NCBI GenBank assembly: GCA_036340215.1
Contig: JAYYZF010000051.1
Coordinates: 1 to 36,946 of the forward strand
Direction: 5' to 3'
DNA from: JABJPE01 sp036340215
GTDB taxonomy: Bacteria; Pseudomonadota; Gammaproteobacteria; Comchoanobacterales; Comchoanobacteraceae
DNA length: 36,946 nucleotides
The notes beneath the pieces were generated by a model. The model searched no databases and was not told the origin of the DNA. It saw nothing but the letters and a program-made list of their open reading frames with translations. Below are positions 15,696-25,212 of this stretch, one piece after another (within the stretch, counting starts at the first letter, position 1; each line of letters opens with the position of its first letter). The position numbers were made by a program, and so were the translations under genes.

Positions 15696-17600
15696 CTAAA
15701 TCTTATTGACTATATTTTCGTTAACTTTTATTTTGGCCTGAGATTTTAAATATGATTCGAATGCTGAAAGCTCCCATGTTTTTCTATATCCTAAATACTT
15801 TTCATGAATTGTACTTGGATATGCAATTAAAGGCTGAGCAATATGTATCTTATCTAATTTTATAACCACATAATTACTATTTTCAAGCTGAGATACAATG
15901 CACGAAACACCAACATTAGTTGGGATTGGCATTAAAAACACTTTCTCTCTTATCTCCATGCCAGTTCTATTCATAATTCCTTCACGCTTCATATTTTTAA
16001 TAGTTCTCCAAGACAAGTCATTGTTCTTAAAGATGCTAGATACGTCTTTACCAAGCTTTAACCTAGATTCAATTAATGTAGCAACTTCCTTAGCAGCATC
16101 TGCTTGAGCTTTTTTGTTCAATATTTCTTTAATTGTTACTGCGGAGTCATCTAGAGATTCTTGCTTTTCAGGTTTCTTATCCAACAAATGCAAAACAACT
16201 ACCTGATTATCATTTATTTTCACTAAACTTGAATTAAGCTCATTCAAGTAGACATCTTCACTAAAGCTAGCTGCTATAAAGTTTGGATTTTTTGTGATAA
16301 CACCTGAATTTGAGTTAGTACTTCTAGTAAAAAACTTAGTAGTTTTAATCTTCATATTTAGCTCTTTGGCAATTTCAGCGATGCCATCAGTTGTATATGC
16401 TAAATCGGATAATTTTTCGCTTAGTGATGCATATTCTTTCTCGGCTTTCTCATTCCTCCATGCAGCTGTTACAGCAGTGCGCACATCAGATAGCTTAACA
16501 TCATGATATTTTACAGCGGTGATAGTAATGATCGAAAAACCATTGTCTATTTTTACGTAATCAGAAAAACCAGATTTAAATTTATGTAAATCCTGCTTGA
16601 AGGAATCAGGCAACTTAGAACTATCTTCCCATGAACTTTCTGTTGTAACTTTTACCTTTAGATTCTTATTGTTTTTGAGAAAACTTGCCATTGTGACATC
16701 TTTCTTAAATAGTGGTAGAATTTTGCTAGATATCAAATCTTTATCACTATTAGAAATCTCATGTTTATCTTGGATAACAATGTCATAAATTGAAAACTTA
16801 AACTTAGGTGGATCTTGGAATGACTGTTTGTTATTATCAAGATACGTGAGCAGTTCATTTTCTTTAGGTTTTAAATTATCGTGAAGAGATTTCTTATCAA
16901 GTAAGACATAGCTAACTCTAGCCTGTTCCTCTCTCACAAAGTCTTTTTTATGCTCGCTGTAGTATTTTTCAATTGCGATCTTACTGACTTTGGGAGCTTT
17001 TAATTTAGCAGCATCAATCTCAGCATATTGTATATCTCTAGCTTGATTTAAAAGATATGTCAAAGAAGTTAATTCATTTGGTAATATGAAGCTTGAATCT
17101 GTAAGACCAACTTTTAGTTGCATCATTAGCAAGTCGCTATCAAGCTGATCCAAATATCTTTTTTCAGATCCAAAGTTTTGTGAAACTTTTTCCATGTAAA
17201 GCTCTGGTGAAAATTTACCATCTACCTGAAAATTTGGCTGTGCCATGACATAAGCATCTCTGAAAAAGTTTGGCACTAACATATTATTTTCGTTTATATA
17301 CTGGGTTTTCAGCTCTATGTTAATCAGTGATTCAAGAATGTTTGACTTCATACTAGATAGATCACTGGCAGTTAATATTGCGCCAGGATTATAAGCCTTG
17401 ATAAAATACTTGTTCCGCTCGAATAAGGAACTTAGGGAAGAGGCAGGGACATCCTTACCGTTAATAGACGCAGCAGCGGCGTTAGAACTGCTGAATTTTG
17501 AATAGTATTGTAATCCGCCAAGGCAGACTATTAAGGCTAGTAGTAAAACTACTATAGTCCCGGCAATACCCGAGACTTTTTTCTTTATATTTAGTAGCAT
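15696..17600 (-). CDS. ppiD: Peptidyl-prolyl isomerase/chaperone PpiD
   Basis: 634 residues, close to the usual 620. A periplasmic, inner-membrane-anchored chaperone with a SurA-type N-terminal domain that works at the SecYEG exit. A single membrane helix lies at about 9-30 after a short basic start (MLLNIKKK). A SurA_N-like helical region follows to about 200, then a parvulin-like region around 225-370 and a C-terminal part. The parvulin region is poorly conserved, as is common in PpiD, where isomerase activity is weak or absent. It follows HU and two tRNA genes, the order hupB-tRNA-ppiD known from gammaproteobacteria. Identity rests on architecture and context. Confidence 0.88.
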   Translation of the reverse strand: MLLNIKKKVSGIAGTIVVLLLALIVCLGGLQYYSKFSSSNAAAASINGKDVPASSLSSLFERNKYFIKAYNPGAILTASDLSSMKSNILESLINIELKTQYINENNMLVPNFFRDAYVMAQPNFQVDGKFSPELYMEKVSQNFGSEKRYLDQLDSDLLMMQLKVGLTDSSFILPNELTSLTYLLNQARDIQYAEIDAAKLKAPKVSKIAIEKYYSEHKKDFVREEQARVSYVLLDKKSLHDNLKPKENELLTYLDNNKQSFQDPPKFKFSIYDIVIQDKHEISNSDKDLISSKILPLFKKDVTMASFLKNNKNLKVKVTTESSWEDSSKLPDSFKQDLHKFKSGFSDYVKIDNGFSIITITAVKYHDVKLSDVRTAVTAAWRNEKAEKEYASLSEKLSDLAYTTDGIAEIAKELNMKIKTTKFFTRSTNSNSGVITKNPNFIAASFSEDVYLNELNSSLVKINDNQVVVLHLLDKKPEKQESLDDSAVTIKEILNKKAQADAAKEVATLIESRLKLGKDVSSIFKNNDLSWRTIKNMKREGIMNRTGMEIREKVFLMPIPTNVGVSCIVSQLENSNYVVIKLDKIHIAQPLIAYPSTIHEKYLGYRKTWELSAFESYLKSQAKIKVNENIVNKI

Positions 17601-17622
17601 ATCTTAGCTCTGCTAACATATA

Positions 17623-17699
17623 TGGCGGAGTGGACGGGATTCGAACCCGCGACCCCCGGCGTGACAGGCCGGTATTCTAACCAACTGAACTACCACTCC
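17623..17699 (-). tRNA. tRNA-Asp (GTC)
   Basis: 77 bases including an encoded CCA (17625-17623 on the minus strand). The acceptor arm GGAGTGG pairs with CCACTCC, followed by discriminator G. The anticodon loop reads CTGTCAC, giving GTC for aspartate. D and T arms (GGTTCGAATCC) are intact. It is 2 bases downstream of tRNA-Val and probably processed from one transcript. Confidence 0.95.
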
Positions 17700-17701
17700 T
17701 C

Positions 17702-17777
17702 TGGTGGGTACTGAGGGATTCGAACCCCCGACATTCGCCTTGTAAGGGCGACGCTCTACCAACTGAGCTAAGTACCC
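17702..17777 (-). tRNA. tRNA-Val (TAC)
   Basis: 76 bases including encoded CCA. The acceptor arm GGGTACT pairs with AGTACCC, discriminator A. The anticodon loop is CTTACAA, anticodon TAC for valine. The T loop GGTTCGAATCC is typical. It lies 38 bases after the HU stop codon on the same strand. Confidence 0.95.
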
Positions 17778-17815
17778 GGACCTAATGGCAAAACCACTAG
17801 GAACAAATAAAATTA

Positions 17816-18094
17816 TTAACTTTCGTTAACTTTTTCACTAAAGTCACGTCCAGGTTTAAACTTAGCACCCCAACGACCTTTAATTTGCATTTTTTCACCA
17901 GTGGAAGGATTTCTACCTTCTCGCGCTTCGCGCCAAGAGCGGTACCATGTTCCAAAACCAACTAGTGTTACTTTATCACCACTAGCTACAGCATTTTTAA
18001 CCACTTCGACGAGTGCGCTTAAAAATTTAGATACTGATGATTTAGGTAGACCCGACATTTCGCTTATTGCTGTTACAAGTTCATCTCTGTTCAT
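17816..18094 (-). CDS. hupB: DNA-binding protein HU
   Basis: 92 residues, full length. A small histone-like dimer that bends DNA. The N-terminal helices (MNRDELVTAISEMSGL) and the signature GFGTWYRSWREAREGRNP are clear, including the arm-tip GRNP, whose Pro intercalates DNA. The sequence after it diverges: KGRWGAKFKPG stands where most HU proteins have a Pro-Lys/Ala-Phe-Lys run, and there are two extra Trp in the strand. GAGG 8 bases before the ATG supports the start. It has a strong promoter and heads the transcript with tRNA-Val, tRNA-Asp and ppiD. Confidence 0.93.
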   Translation of the reverse strand: MNRDELVTAISEMSGLPKSSVSKFLSALVEVVKNAVASGDKVTLVGFGTWYRSWREAREGRNPSTGEKMQIKGRWGAKFKPGRDFSEKVNES

Positions 18095-18623
18095 AAATAT
18101 GACCTCAATAATTAATGAAGAGCGCTATGTAGCGCCCCAACCGTAGTCTTTTTATACCAGCTACAGTGTTTATATGTCAAGTGCTATAAAGTTATTTAGT
18201 ACTTTTTTTTAGTATTAATTTGAATATGGTGTAATATATCCTAAACTAAGCTTAATTTCCAAGATTTGTATATTAGGGCTATGTACTAATAATATATAGT
18301 GAATTTATGATAATAACGTAAAATAAAACAAATAATATCATGAACTGAGTAGTCCACCACAAAATAAGATTAAAATGAGTTACTCTTAGTTTTGTAAAAG
18401 TGTTTTATGCTATCTTTGTATCTTGTTAGGTTTTACAAGAAAAAGACTAAATATTAAATTCCATAGATTTTCTATTCATGACACAGTTATATTTATTAGC
18501 TTAGTAAATTAGACTATGTCTTGATAAAAAAAGTTAAGATAGTGCGTAAGATGTAGATGTGTATTATATAAATTATGAGAAATAATACGATAAAAATAGT
18601 AATAGCTACATAAAAAATATAAT
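18095..18623. other. 529-bp gap between HU and tldD
   Basis: The first 90 bases hold the HU leader and promoter. The remaining stretch (about 18190-18623) is very AT-rich, without an ORF of credible size, a strong hairpin or a repeat that I can identify. It lies downstream of tldD and upstream of HU. A degraded gene or small RNA cannot be excluded. Confidence 0.5.
18122..18180 (-). promoter_or_regulatory. HU promoter and leader hairpin
   Basis: On the minus strand a perfect TTGACA (18180-18175), 18 bases, TATAAA (18156-18151) preceded by TGG as extended -10. It is among the best sigma-70 promoters in the window, fitting an abundant protein. In the leader, GCGCTA-CA-TAGCGC (18135-18122) is a perfect 6-bp GC-rich inverted repeat about 30 bases before the HU start. 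Confidence 0.65.
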
Positions 18624-20066
18624 TTATTGCGAATTTGTTCCGCCAACAATAATCTTATCGATCAGCAAGCTTGGTTGTCCCACACCAACAACAACACTTT
18701 GACCATCTTTGCCACAAACACCTGTTCCCTTATCAAGCTCAAAGTTATTTCCTACCATACTTACTTGATTTAAAATGCTAGGACCATCTCCAATTAATGT
18801 AGCGCCCTTAATAGGAGTGGATATTTTTCCATTTTCAATCTTGTAAGCTTCATTAGCACTAAAAACAAATTTACCTGAGGTAATATCAACTTGTCCTCCT
18901 GAAAAGCTAACAGCATAAATACCATTCTTCACATTATCGATTATTTCAGCATGCTCATGAGGACCGGCCTTTAGGAAAGTATTAGTCATTCTTGGTAAAG
19001 GAGCATATTCATAGGACTCTCTTCTTCCATTTCCAGTACTACTAAGCCCCATAGACATTGCACTCATTCTATCATGAATGTAACCAACTAATACGCCATT
19101 TTCTATTAAAGTAGTTTTTTGTCCGGGCGTTCCTTCATCATCAATTGTGACAGAGCCTCGTTTCCTAGCAATTGTTCCATCATCTATAACTGTACAATGC
19201 TCTGATGCAACTTTTTGCCCTATTCTGTTAGAAAAAGCTGAGGTCTGTTTTCGATTAAAGTCACCTTCTAAGCCATGTCCAACAGCTTCGTGCAGTAAAA
19301 TACCAGGTAAGCCAGGACCTAAAACAACAGGCATCTCTCCTGCAGGGGCAGCTTCTGCCTTAAGTTGGTGCTCAGCTAGCTTTATTGCCTCAGTAACAAG
19401 GTGATCTTTAATCTCGACATTACATAAATCTGAAAAACAGACTCTTCCTCCAACACTACTACTTCCCTCGCAGTTAGCAATGCCATCAAAACATACAACT
19501 GATAAACTTATTTTAAATAATGGTCTTATATCTGCAACGATGCTTCCATCAAAGCGTGTAATCAAAACTTGCTCGTAACGAGAGCTTATGCTTACAGTAA
19601 CCTTCTCAACCATTTTGCTTGATTGCCTGGCAAGTCTGTCTAATGACCTAAGAAAGTCTACTTTTTCAGCATCACTAGTTTCTGCAAATGGGTGTAGCGA
19701 ACCATAGTGTCTGGAAGTATAACTCTTGTGTGAAGATAATTTTTTAGTAGAATCTGAAGGTACATTAAATCCTGAAGCTAACATTGCTGTTCTATGAAGA
19801 GATTCCGGAGAAAAATCTTCCGTGTAGGCATAACTAGTAGTTTCACCGGTAACGCAACGGAAACCTGCTCCTTTATCATAGCTATAGGCTAAATCTTTTA
19901 TAATTCCATCTTCTAATGACCAATATTCGTCTTCGAAAGACTGCATGAATATATCAGCATCATTGGGCTTTCTTCTGTTGAGCTTTGCAATTAAATCGTC
20001 TAAGGATTTATCCTCAATTTTTAAATTGAGCTTAACTTGATTTAAAATGTTTTCGTTTGCAATCAT
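18624..20066 (-). CDS. tldD: Metalloprotease TldD
   Basis: 480 residues, normal length (E. coli 481). TldD, with its partner TldE/PmbA, forms a zinc protease that degrades unfolded or ribosomally made peptides. The zinc motif HEAVGH is at 259-264 (His259, Glu260, His264), followed by GLEGDFNRK as usual. The C-terminal GQ/GVCGKDGQ region is present. It directly follows yhdP with a 10-base gap, the same order as in E. coli. The partner gene is not in the window. Confidence 0.95.
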   Translation of the reverse strand: MIANENILNQVKLNLKIEDKSLDDLIAKLNRRKPNDADIFMQSFEDEYWSLEDGIIKDLAYSYDKGAGFRCVTGETTSYAYTEDFSPESLHRTAMLASGFNVPSDSTKKLSSHKSYTSRHYGSLHPFAETSDAEKVDFLRSLDRLARQSSKMVEKVTVSISSRYEQVLITRFDGSIVADIRPLFKISLSVVCFDGIANCEGSSSVGGRVCFSDLCNVEIKDHLVTEAIKLAEHQLKAEAAPAGEMPVVLGPGLPGILLHEAVGHGLEGDFNRKQTSAFSNRIGQKVASEHCTVIDDGTIARKRGSVTIDDEGTPGQKTTLIENGVLVGYIHDRMSAMSMGLSSTGNGRRESYEYAPLPRMTNTFLKAGPHEHAEIIDNVKNGIYAVSFSGGQVDITSGKFVFSANEAYKIENGKISTPIKGATLIGDGPSILNQVSMVGNNFELDKGTGVCGKDGQSVVVGVGQPSLLIDKIIVGGTNSQ

Positions 20067-20076
20067 AGGTCATATG

Positions 20077-23000
20077 TTAAGGTAAAATAACATCTTTTGG
20101 CAAATTATTTCTATCAAGAGATTTAATATCTGGATCTTTTATGTGACCTGAAACATGATATGCCTGTAATGCCATTTCACTAGCTGGCTCTTCAAGAAAC
20201 TTACTCGCAAGCCAGGCAATAGCACCTGAAGCTATTCCACCAGTAACTGTAGCAATTGTTGGTATAGACGAAGTTAAATTTGGTAGTATAGTCAAGTATA
20301 AATCACACAAACTATGTTTTATATCAACATAGCCTTTTGTTAATACGGTTCCTAAGGAACCTTGTAACAAAATTTTATCGGTTTCAACAACCCCTTTATC
20401 TAAAGTTACACTACCGAGTAACTCACTATATGGATAGTAAGATCCCTCCATTTCTGTTGGTTCAATTGCAATCTTATTCATAATACTTTGTAGGCTGAGA
20501 CTATTTAGAATTATGCCCAGCCCCATACCCGCGCTTACATCCTCTCCTAGATTTGAAACTTTACCATCTCGAAGATTGAATATCACAATGCCCTTCATAT
20601 CTTTTATGCTCGTATCTACAGGAAGTTTTTTCCATGATAGCTTGAACTTAATCTCACCATTTCCACCAGACAAGTAATTAATATCAGGGACTAAACCAAG
20701 TATTTTGCCTATATCTTTTGCATCGATAACACCTTCAAGGTATGTTTTTGGATCAGGATTATCATTCCAATATCCTGTTACTGAAACATTACTATCAGAC
20801 AAATTCATTTTAAAAGCATCAACTGAATATCCACGATCAGTTTTACGCAAAACCAAATTAAAGTCATTTAAGGCTAGATCCTCGTAATTAATATTTTCTA
20901 TATATAACTCAACATCCATATTATTTAAAACGGACTGATCAAAAGACTTTCCAGTTTCAGATTTAGGGAGTCTCAGATTTAATTTCTTTAAGTTAGCTGA
21001 AATCTTTACATTAGGAATAATATCAATAGATCCGACAGCATCATCTGAATTTATTTTAATACTGATCTTATCTTTTAAATCCAGAATATCTAACTTTGAA
21101 TTTGCAAAGTTAATATCGTTAATTATAAAATTTTTAGCTTTTATACTTATGTTAGGTAATGGGTTTTTGTTTTGGCTATTCGAGAAAGTGCGCCAATCAG
21201 AATAACTTATTTCAGGAGAAAAAATCCTTAAATACGAGCTTTCACCTACTGCAGTAAAATCCTTCTCTACCCTAACTGAATCATTCAAGCTTACATGGAA
21301 ATTTGATAAATTATTGTCTGTTAGTTTTGCAAAAACCTTAACAACATTTTTATCATCCTTAGAAATTAAAAATGGTTTTGGGTATGTACTTATTATACCT
21401 CCAGAGTTAGAAATAGCGTTTATTTCAACATTATCATTTTTGTCAACTGTAACATTTAAATCAGTTTTGGTAATACCCGAAATTTTTTCCGCTACATCTT
21501 CAGGAATAAACTTAGATAAGTTTTTTTTGAGATCTAATAAACCATTTAAACTAAGATTAAACTTATCATTTTTCTTTTGAAGATTAGCATTAATATTGTT
21601 GTTATCAAGAATAGCACTTAAGTTTTGGCTAAAAATATTTTTATCATCAAAAATTATCTCTCCAAAAACCTTTTTAAAATCAAGGCCATATTTCTTATAA
21701 AGTAAAGAGTTATCTCTGAAACTAAGCCTTCCATGCATATTTTTTAATTTTATGTCAGACTCAATTAGTCCGAAATCTAACTTTAGTGATAAAGAGCCTT
21801 TGCCGTAAGTTTCAAAATTATCGACATAATATCTCAACTTCTCATATAACGGGCTTTGGCGCAGATATCTATGCAGATTCTTTTGCTGAATAGAGGAACT
21901 TACATTAGCAGTTATTTTAGGATTAGTAAAACTCTTTATATTTACATTAATCTTATCAATTTTTTGATTTGTTGTGACTGCTGAATCGGTAACTATATTA
22001 ACTTCATCATTTTTTACAGAGAATCTGCCGTTAGCAGCTTTTATAGTAGGCCATTCATTATCATAAGAGAATATAGCATTACTAAATCGAGAAGCAAAAT
22101 TATATGATAAATCAACACTATCTCTGCCACTGTTTGTAAGAATAAATTTTATATCTCTCATGTCTCCAGAAACGAGTAATTGTTTTAAGTAATCATTCAG
22201 TCCTTTAGGGATATTCTTTAGCGGAAACAGTTTTCTAATTGTTTCAATCTTAACCATACTGCTATTTATATTGAGGTAAAACGCAGGAAATGAACTTGGG
22301 CTTAGCTCTATTAAGGCGTTACCGAAAAAATTTACTGAGCCTATATCAAAGTTTATATCCTGAGAACTAAGTGACCATACATTATTCATACGATTCACTT
22401 CAATATTCATAACTTGTGGCTGTATAAAAATCCTTTTTTTGATAATCCTTTTGTCAAAGATGCTTAGTGATTTTTTTCCTGAATTTTGATTTGAAAATAA
22501 TTCAATGTTTCCACTATTGTTAACAAAATTAACATTCATGTTTACATTCTTAACTTCTGGTAACATCGAATATGACTTTGTTTCAAAATTATCTAATTTA
22601 AATCTTAACTCGCTTATCTTTTGTGGCTTATTGATATTAGACTTTAGGTGAAAATTCATAACATTACCACTTAAAACTGGTTGATTAAACATTTTGTAAA
22701 ATTTGTTTTTCTCAGAGAGAAGGAAAGGAGTTATGAGATCAAAATAGGACAAGTCAAATTTATTTAAATCAATTATCTCGTGCGAATTTTTTCTTACGTA
22801 TGACATAGATAACCCTGAGGTCAAGCTATTGTTTATTCTTATCTTATCTACTTTAGATTCCAAAGAGAAATTATCGCTGTCCTTAAAGTTAAAGGTCGTT
22901 ATACCGCGTAAATTTGTTACCTTTACCTCTCTATTAACTTTTTTCTTAAAATTAGCATTTAAGTTATGACTAGACTTAACTTGAAACCCATCGTTTTTAT

Positions 23001-23787
23001 CATAAGTGACTTTAGAGATAACTTTTCCTGATAATGAAGTTAATTCATGCGGTAAATTGAGTTTCTTACTTAAATATATTGGAAGTTCACCATCAAAAAT
23101 TACATCCCCGATAACTTTAACTAAGTCGCCGTCTTCATCAACACTCTCAAGAGTAGCATCTACTTTAGTGAAATTAGTTGTTGGTAGTATTAATCTAAAT
23201 TGCCAATGTTTGTAATCGTCATTGTCTGAAAAAGAAAGGCTACGAAATTCAAACTCAGACGTCTCAACGTATAATCTCAGTTTATTAATGAAAATCCTCT
23301 GGGGTATAACACTTCTAAAATGCGAAAACTCATTAAATTTTTCGCCAAAGCGAGAAACCAGGTTATTCAAGGCATTTCCAGACTCGACAGTAGTATTTTT
23401 AGATTCCTTTATACTAAGTGTTATATAATCAAGATATAAGTAATCAACTACTATAGCTTGTTCTAATATTGATTCGAATAGATCAATACTCAGCGATAAA
23501 CTTGAGATATCCTTAACATTTGGCATTGAGCTAATGTCCGTAGCATCTATCTTTGGCAGAATTATAATAGGCGATAAATTCAACCAACCTAGTTGAACTT
23601 TGGAGACATGTAAATCCTTTGGAGCTATATTCTCAGCTATAGGAAGTAACAAATAGTCGGAATAGTAGTTTAATACTGGCGTAACAACTTTGAAAAAGAC
23701 TAATAGATATAGCAGTGTTGCAGCAGTTAGTGCAAACCACCACATTTTTCTTAAAGCTTTATTAATCCATGGAACAACATAATCCAT
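20077..23787 (-). CDS. yhdP: YhdP-family AsmA-like lipid-transport protein
   Basis: About 1236 residues, similar to E. coli YhdP (1266). It belongs to the AsmA-like/RDD-bridge proteins that span the periplasm and carry phospholipids to the outer membrane. One N-terminal membrane helix lies at about 16-37 (ALRKMWWFALTAATLLYLLVFF), followed by a long beta-rich repetitive region. The last 200 residues have the conserved DUF3971/AsmA C-terminal sequence, with GEIKFKLSWK and NLRDGKVSNLG. I chose the ATG at 23787 over the in-frame TTG at 23805. The position before tldD and after mreD matches the E. coli neighbourhood. Confidence 0.88.
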   Translation of the reverse strand: MDYVVPWINKALRKMWWFALTAATLLYLLVFFKVVTPVLNYYSDYLLLPIAENIAPKDLHVSKVQLGWLNLSPIIILPKIDATDISSMPNVKDISSLSLSIDLFESILEQAIVVDYLYLDYITLSIKESKNTTVESGNALNNLVSRFGEKFNEFSHFRSVIPQRIFINKLRLYVETSEFEFRSLSFSDNDDYKHWQFRLILPTTNFTKVDATLESVDEDGDLVKVIGDVIFDGELPIYLSKKLNLPHELTSLSGKVISKVTYDKNDGFQVKSSHNLNANFKKKVNREVKVTNLRGITTFNFKDSDNFSLESKVDKIRINNSLTSGLSMSYVRKNSHEIIDLNKFDLSYFDLITPFLLSEKNKFYKMFNQPVLSGNVMNFHLKSNINKPQKISELRFKLDNFETKSYSMLPEVKNVNMNVNFVNNSGNIELFSNQNSGKKSLSIFDKRIIKKRIFIQPQVMNIEVNRMNNVWSLSSQDINFDIGSVNFFGNALIELSPSSFPAFYLNINSSMVKIETIRKLFPLKNIPKGLNDYLKQLLVSGDMRDIKFILTNSGRDSVDLSYNFASRFSNAIFSYDNEWPTIKAANGRFSVKNDEVNIVTDSAVTTNQKIDKINVNIKSFTNPKITANVSSSIQQKNLHRYLRQSPLYEKLRYYVDNFETYGKGSLSLKLDFGLIESDIKLKNMHGRLSFRDNSLLYKKYGLDFKKVFGEIIFDDKNIFSQNLSAILDNNNINANLQKKNDKFNLSLNGLLDLKKNLSKFIPEDVAEKISGITKTDLNVTVDKNDNVEINAISNSGGIISTYPKPFLISKDDKNVVKVFAKLTDNNLSNFHVSLNDSVRVEKDFTAVGESSYLRIFSPEISYSDWRTFSNSQNKNPLPNISIKAKNFIINDINFANSKLDILDLKDKISIKINSDDAVGSIDIIPNVKISANLKKLNLRLPKSETGKSFDQSVLNNMDVELYIENINYEDLALNDFNLVLRKTDRGYSVDAFKMNLSDSNVSVTGYWNDNPDPKTYLEGVIDAKDIGKILGLVPDINYLSGGNGEIKFKLSWKKLPVDTSIKDMKGIVIFNLRDGKVSNLGEDVSAGMGLGIILNSLSLQSIMNKIAIEPTEMEGSYYPYSELLGSVTLDKGVVETDKILLQGSLGTVLTKGYVDIKHSLCDLYLTILPNLTSSIPTIATVTGGIASGAIAWLASKFLEEPASEMALQAYHVSGHIKDPDIKSLDRNNLPKDVILP

Positions 23788-23876
23788 AATACAAAATTTC
23801 CACAACTACTGTTATACATGAACATATTAGAGGTTAAACAAACTAATGTCATCAAACAACTTAAAAAAATGTTAAT

Positions 23877-24365
23877 TTAATGTTGCCTGAAAATAACAGT
23901 TAAAGTAACAAGTATCAAAAAACTAGATACAACGCCAGTGAACAGCACATATAAAAAATCCCCTGTAATAGGAGAATCATATGCAAAAAGGGCAAATAAT
24001 TTTGAAATTAGAACTAAAAGAAATAGTGTGGCATAAATCATGAAATTACTGTAATTTCTCAATCTTGCGTTATAAATCTTTAGAACATAAAAAATAGAAA
24101 TGTACAAAAAACTTAAAGACCCAAAAAACACGGGATAACAAAAATTTGCAAATAAGCCAAAAATAAATGCATCCGTCATACCAAAATACTCTTCATGACT
24201 ATTTAAGCTGAAATGAATTATGAGTACTAGGAATAAATCTGGTCTAAAATAGTTAAAAGGCATAGGAAAGCTTATTGCCGCAACAACTAAAGATATAAAT
24301 AAAGCTAGTGCTTTCTGAGGCAATGTTATTTTTTCTTCGCGTAGAGAGTTTCTAATATTTATCAT
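23877..24365 (-). CDS. mreD: Rod-shape-determining protein MreD
   Basis: About 162 residues with five to six hydrophobic segments covering most of the length, the normal MreD size and topology. It is an inner-membrane part of the rod complex. The start ATG at 24365 overlaps the mreC stop region and has GAGAGA 6 bases upstream; an in-frame GTG at 24383 is less likely. Sequence conservation in MreD is low, so identity rests mostly on position behind mreC and on topology (PFNYFRPDLFLVLIIHF is typical). Confidence 0.88.
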   Translation of the reverse strand: MINIRNSLREEKITLPQKALALFISLVVAAISFPMPFNYFRPDLFLVLIIHFSLNSHEEYFGMTDAFIFGLFANFCYPVFFGSLSFLYISIFYVLKIYNARLRNYSNFMIYATLFLLVLISKLFALFAYDSPITGDFLYVLFTGVVSSFLILVTLTVIFRQH

Positions 24366-25206
24366 GAAATTCTCTCGCTTCACTTAATACTTTATTTTGT
24401 GGCAACCAAACCAATAAAAGTTGCCTAGATTGGTCTAGATGGGCAAGTGGGTCTATTTTTACTTTTACAAAGTCAAACTTATCATTATACGAAATAGATT
24501 TTATGACACCTACTGGATAACCTTGCATGTATCTTAAAGCTAATCCAGATGTATACAGTTTCTGACCAACCTTAAATTTTGTTGTCGCCGTAGCATCTAG
24601 CATCTCTAATTCATTTCTATCACCAAAACCAGTTACAATTGCTCTTGCGCCTTTTGAATTTTGCACAGGAACATAACTGTCTTTGTCGGTAATTAGTAAG
24701 ACACTACTAGTGAATTTATGTGCTTTAATCACATGACCAAATACACCATAAGCATCAACAACAGCTTGGCCATCATAAACATCATCACTGCTACCTTTGT
24801 TTATAATAACAATCTTTCTTGCAATATTGTTAGAGATTGCTAATATTTCTGCGTGTGTAAATTCAGCCTTAACCTTACCTGAAGAGCTTAGTAACTCACG
24901 AAGAACTTCATTTTCTCTCTTCGCATTTTCATAAATTTTTTGGTCAGCTTTTAAATCTATAATCTGAGCTTTGAGCCCTTCATTCTGTTCAATTAAGTCC
25001 TGATTTGACTGGAAAACAAGGCCCATGTTATGAATCATCTTAGAAGGAAAATTTATGATATGATAAACAGGATAAGTGATATATTCATGAATTAAATCAC
25101 TATAACCAAACTTAAGATCAATAACACTTAAAACGACACAAATAAAAGCAAACTTGAGCCACTTATCCCTAAGGCTATTAGCTTTACTATGAAATAATAA
25201 TTTTAT
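24352..25206 (-). CDS. mreC: Rod-shape-determining protein MreC, probable ATA start
   Basis: MreC is a periplasmic, inner-membrane-anchored scaffold of the elongation complex. From the first ATG (25038) only 228 residues are read, without the membrane helix that MreC needs. The frame stays open upstream to a TGA at 25212-25210. It encodes a fitting N-terminus, KLLFHSKANSLRDKW, then a hydrophobic helix FAFICVVLSVI, then a bridge to the coiled coil. This stretch has no ATG, GTG or TTG. The only start in register with the GAGGAG site (spacing 9) is ATA at 25206-25204, giving 284 residues. The beta domain (about 120-280) looks normal. An uncommon start, a mutated ATG or a sequence error are all possible. 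Confidence 0.85.
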   Translation of the reverse strand: MKLLFHSKANSLRDKWLKFAFICVVLSVIDLKFGYSDLIHEYITYPVYHIINFPSKMIHNMGLVFQSNQDLIEQNEGLKAQIIDLKADQKIYENAKRENEVLRELLSSSGKVKAEFTHAEILAISNNIARKIVIINKGSSDDVYDGQAVVDAYGVFGHVIKAHKFTSSVLLITDKDSYVPVQNSKGARAIVTGFGDRNELEMLDATATTKFKVGQKLYTSGLALRYMQGYPVGVIKSISYNDKFDFVKVKIDPLAHLDQSRQLLLVWLPQNKVLSEAREFHDKY

Positions 25207-25212
25207 AGTTCA

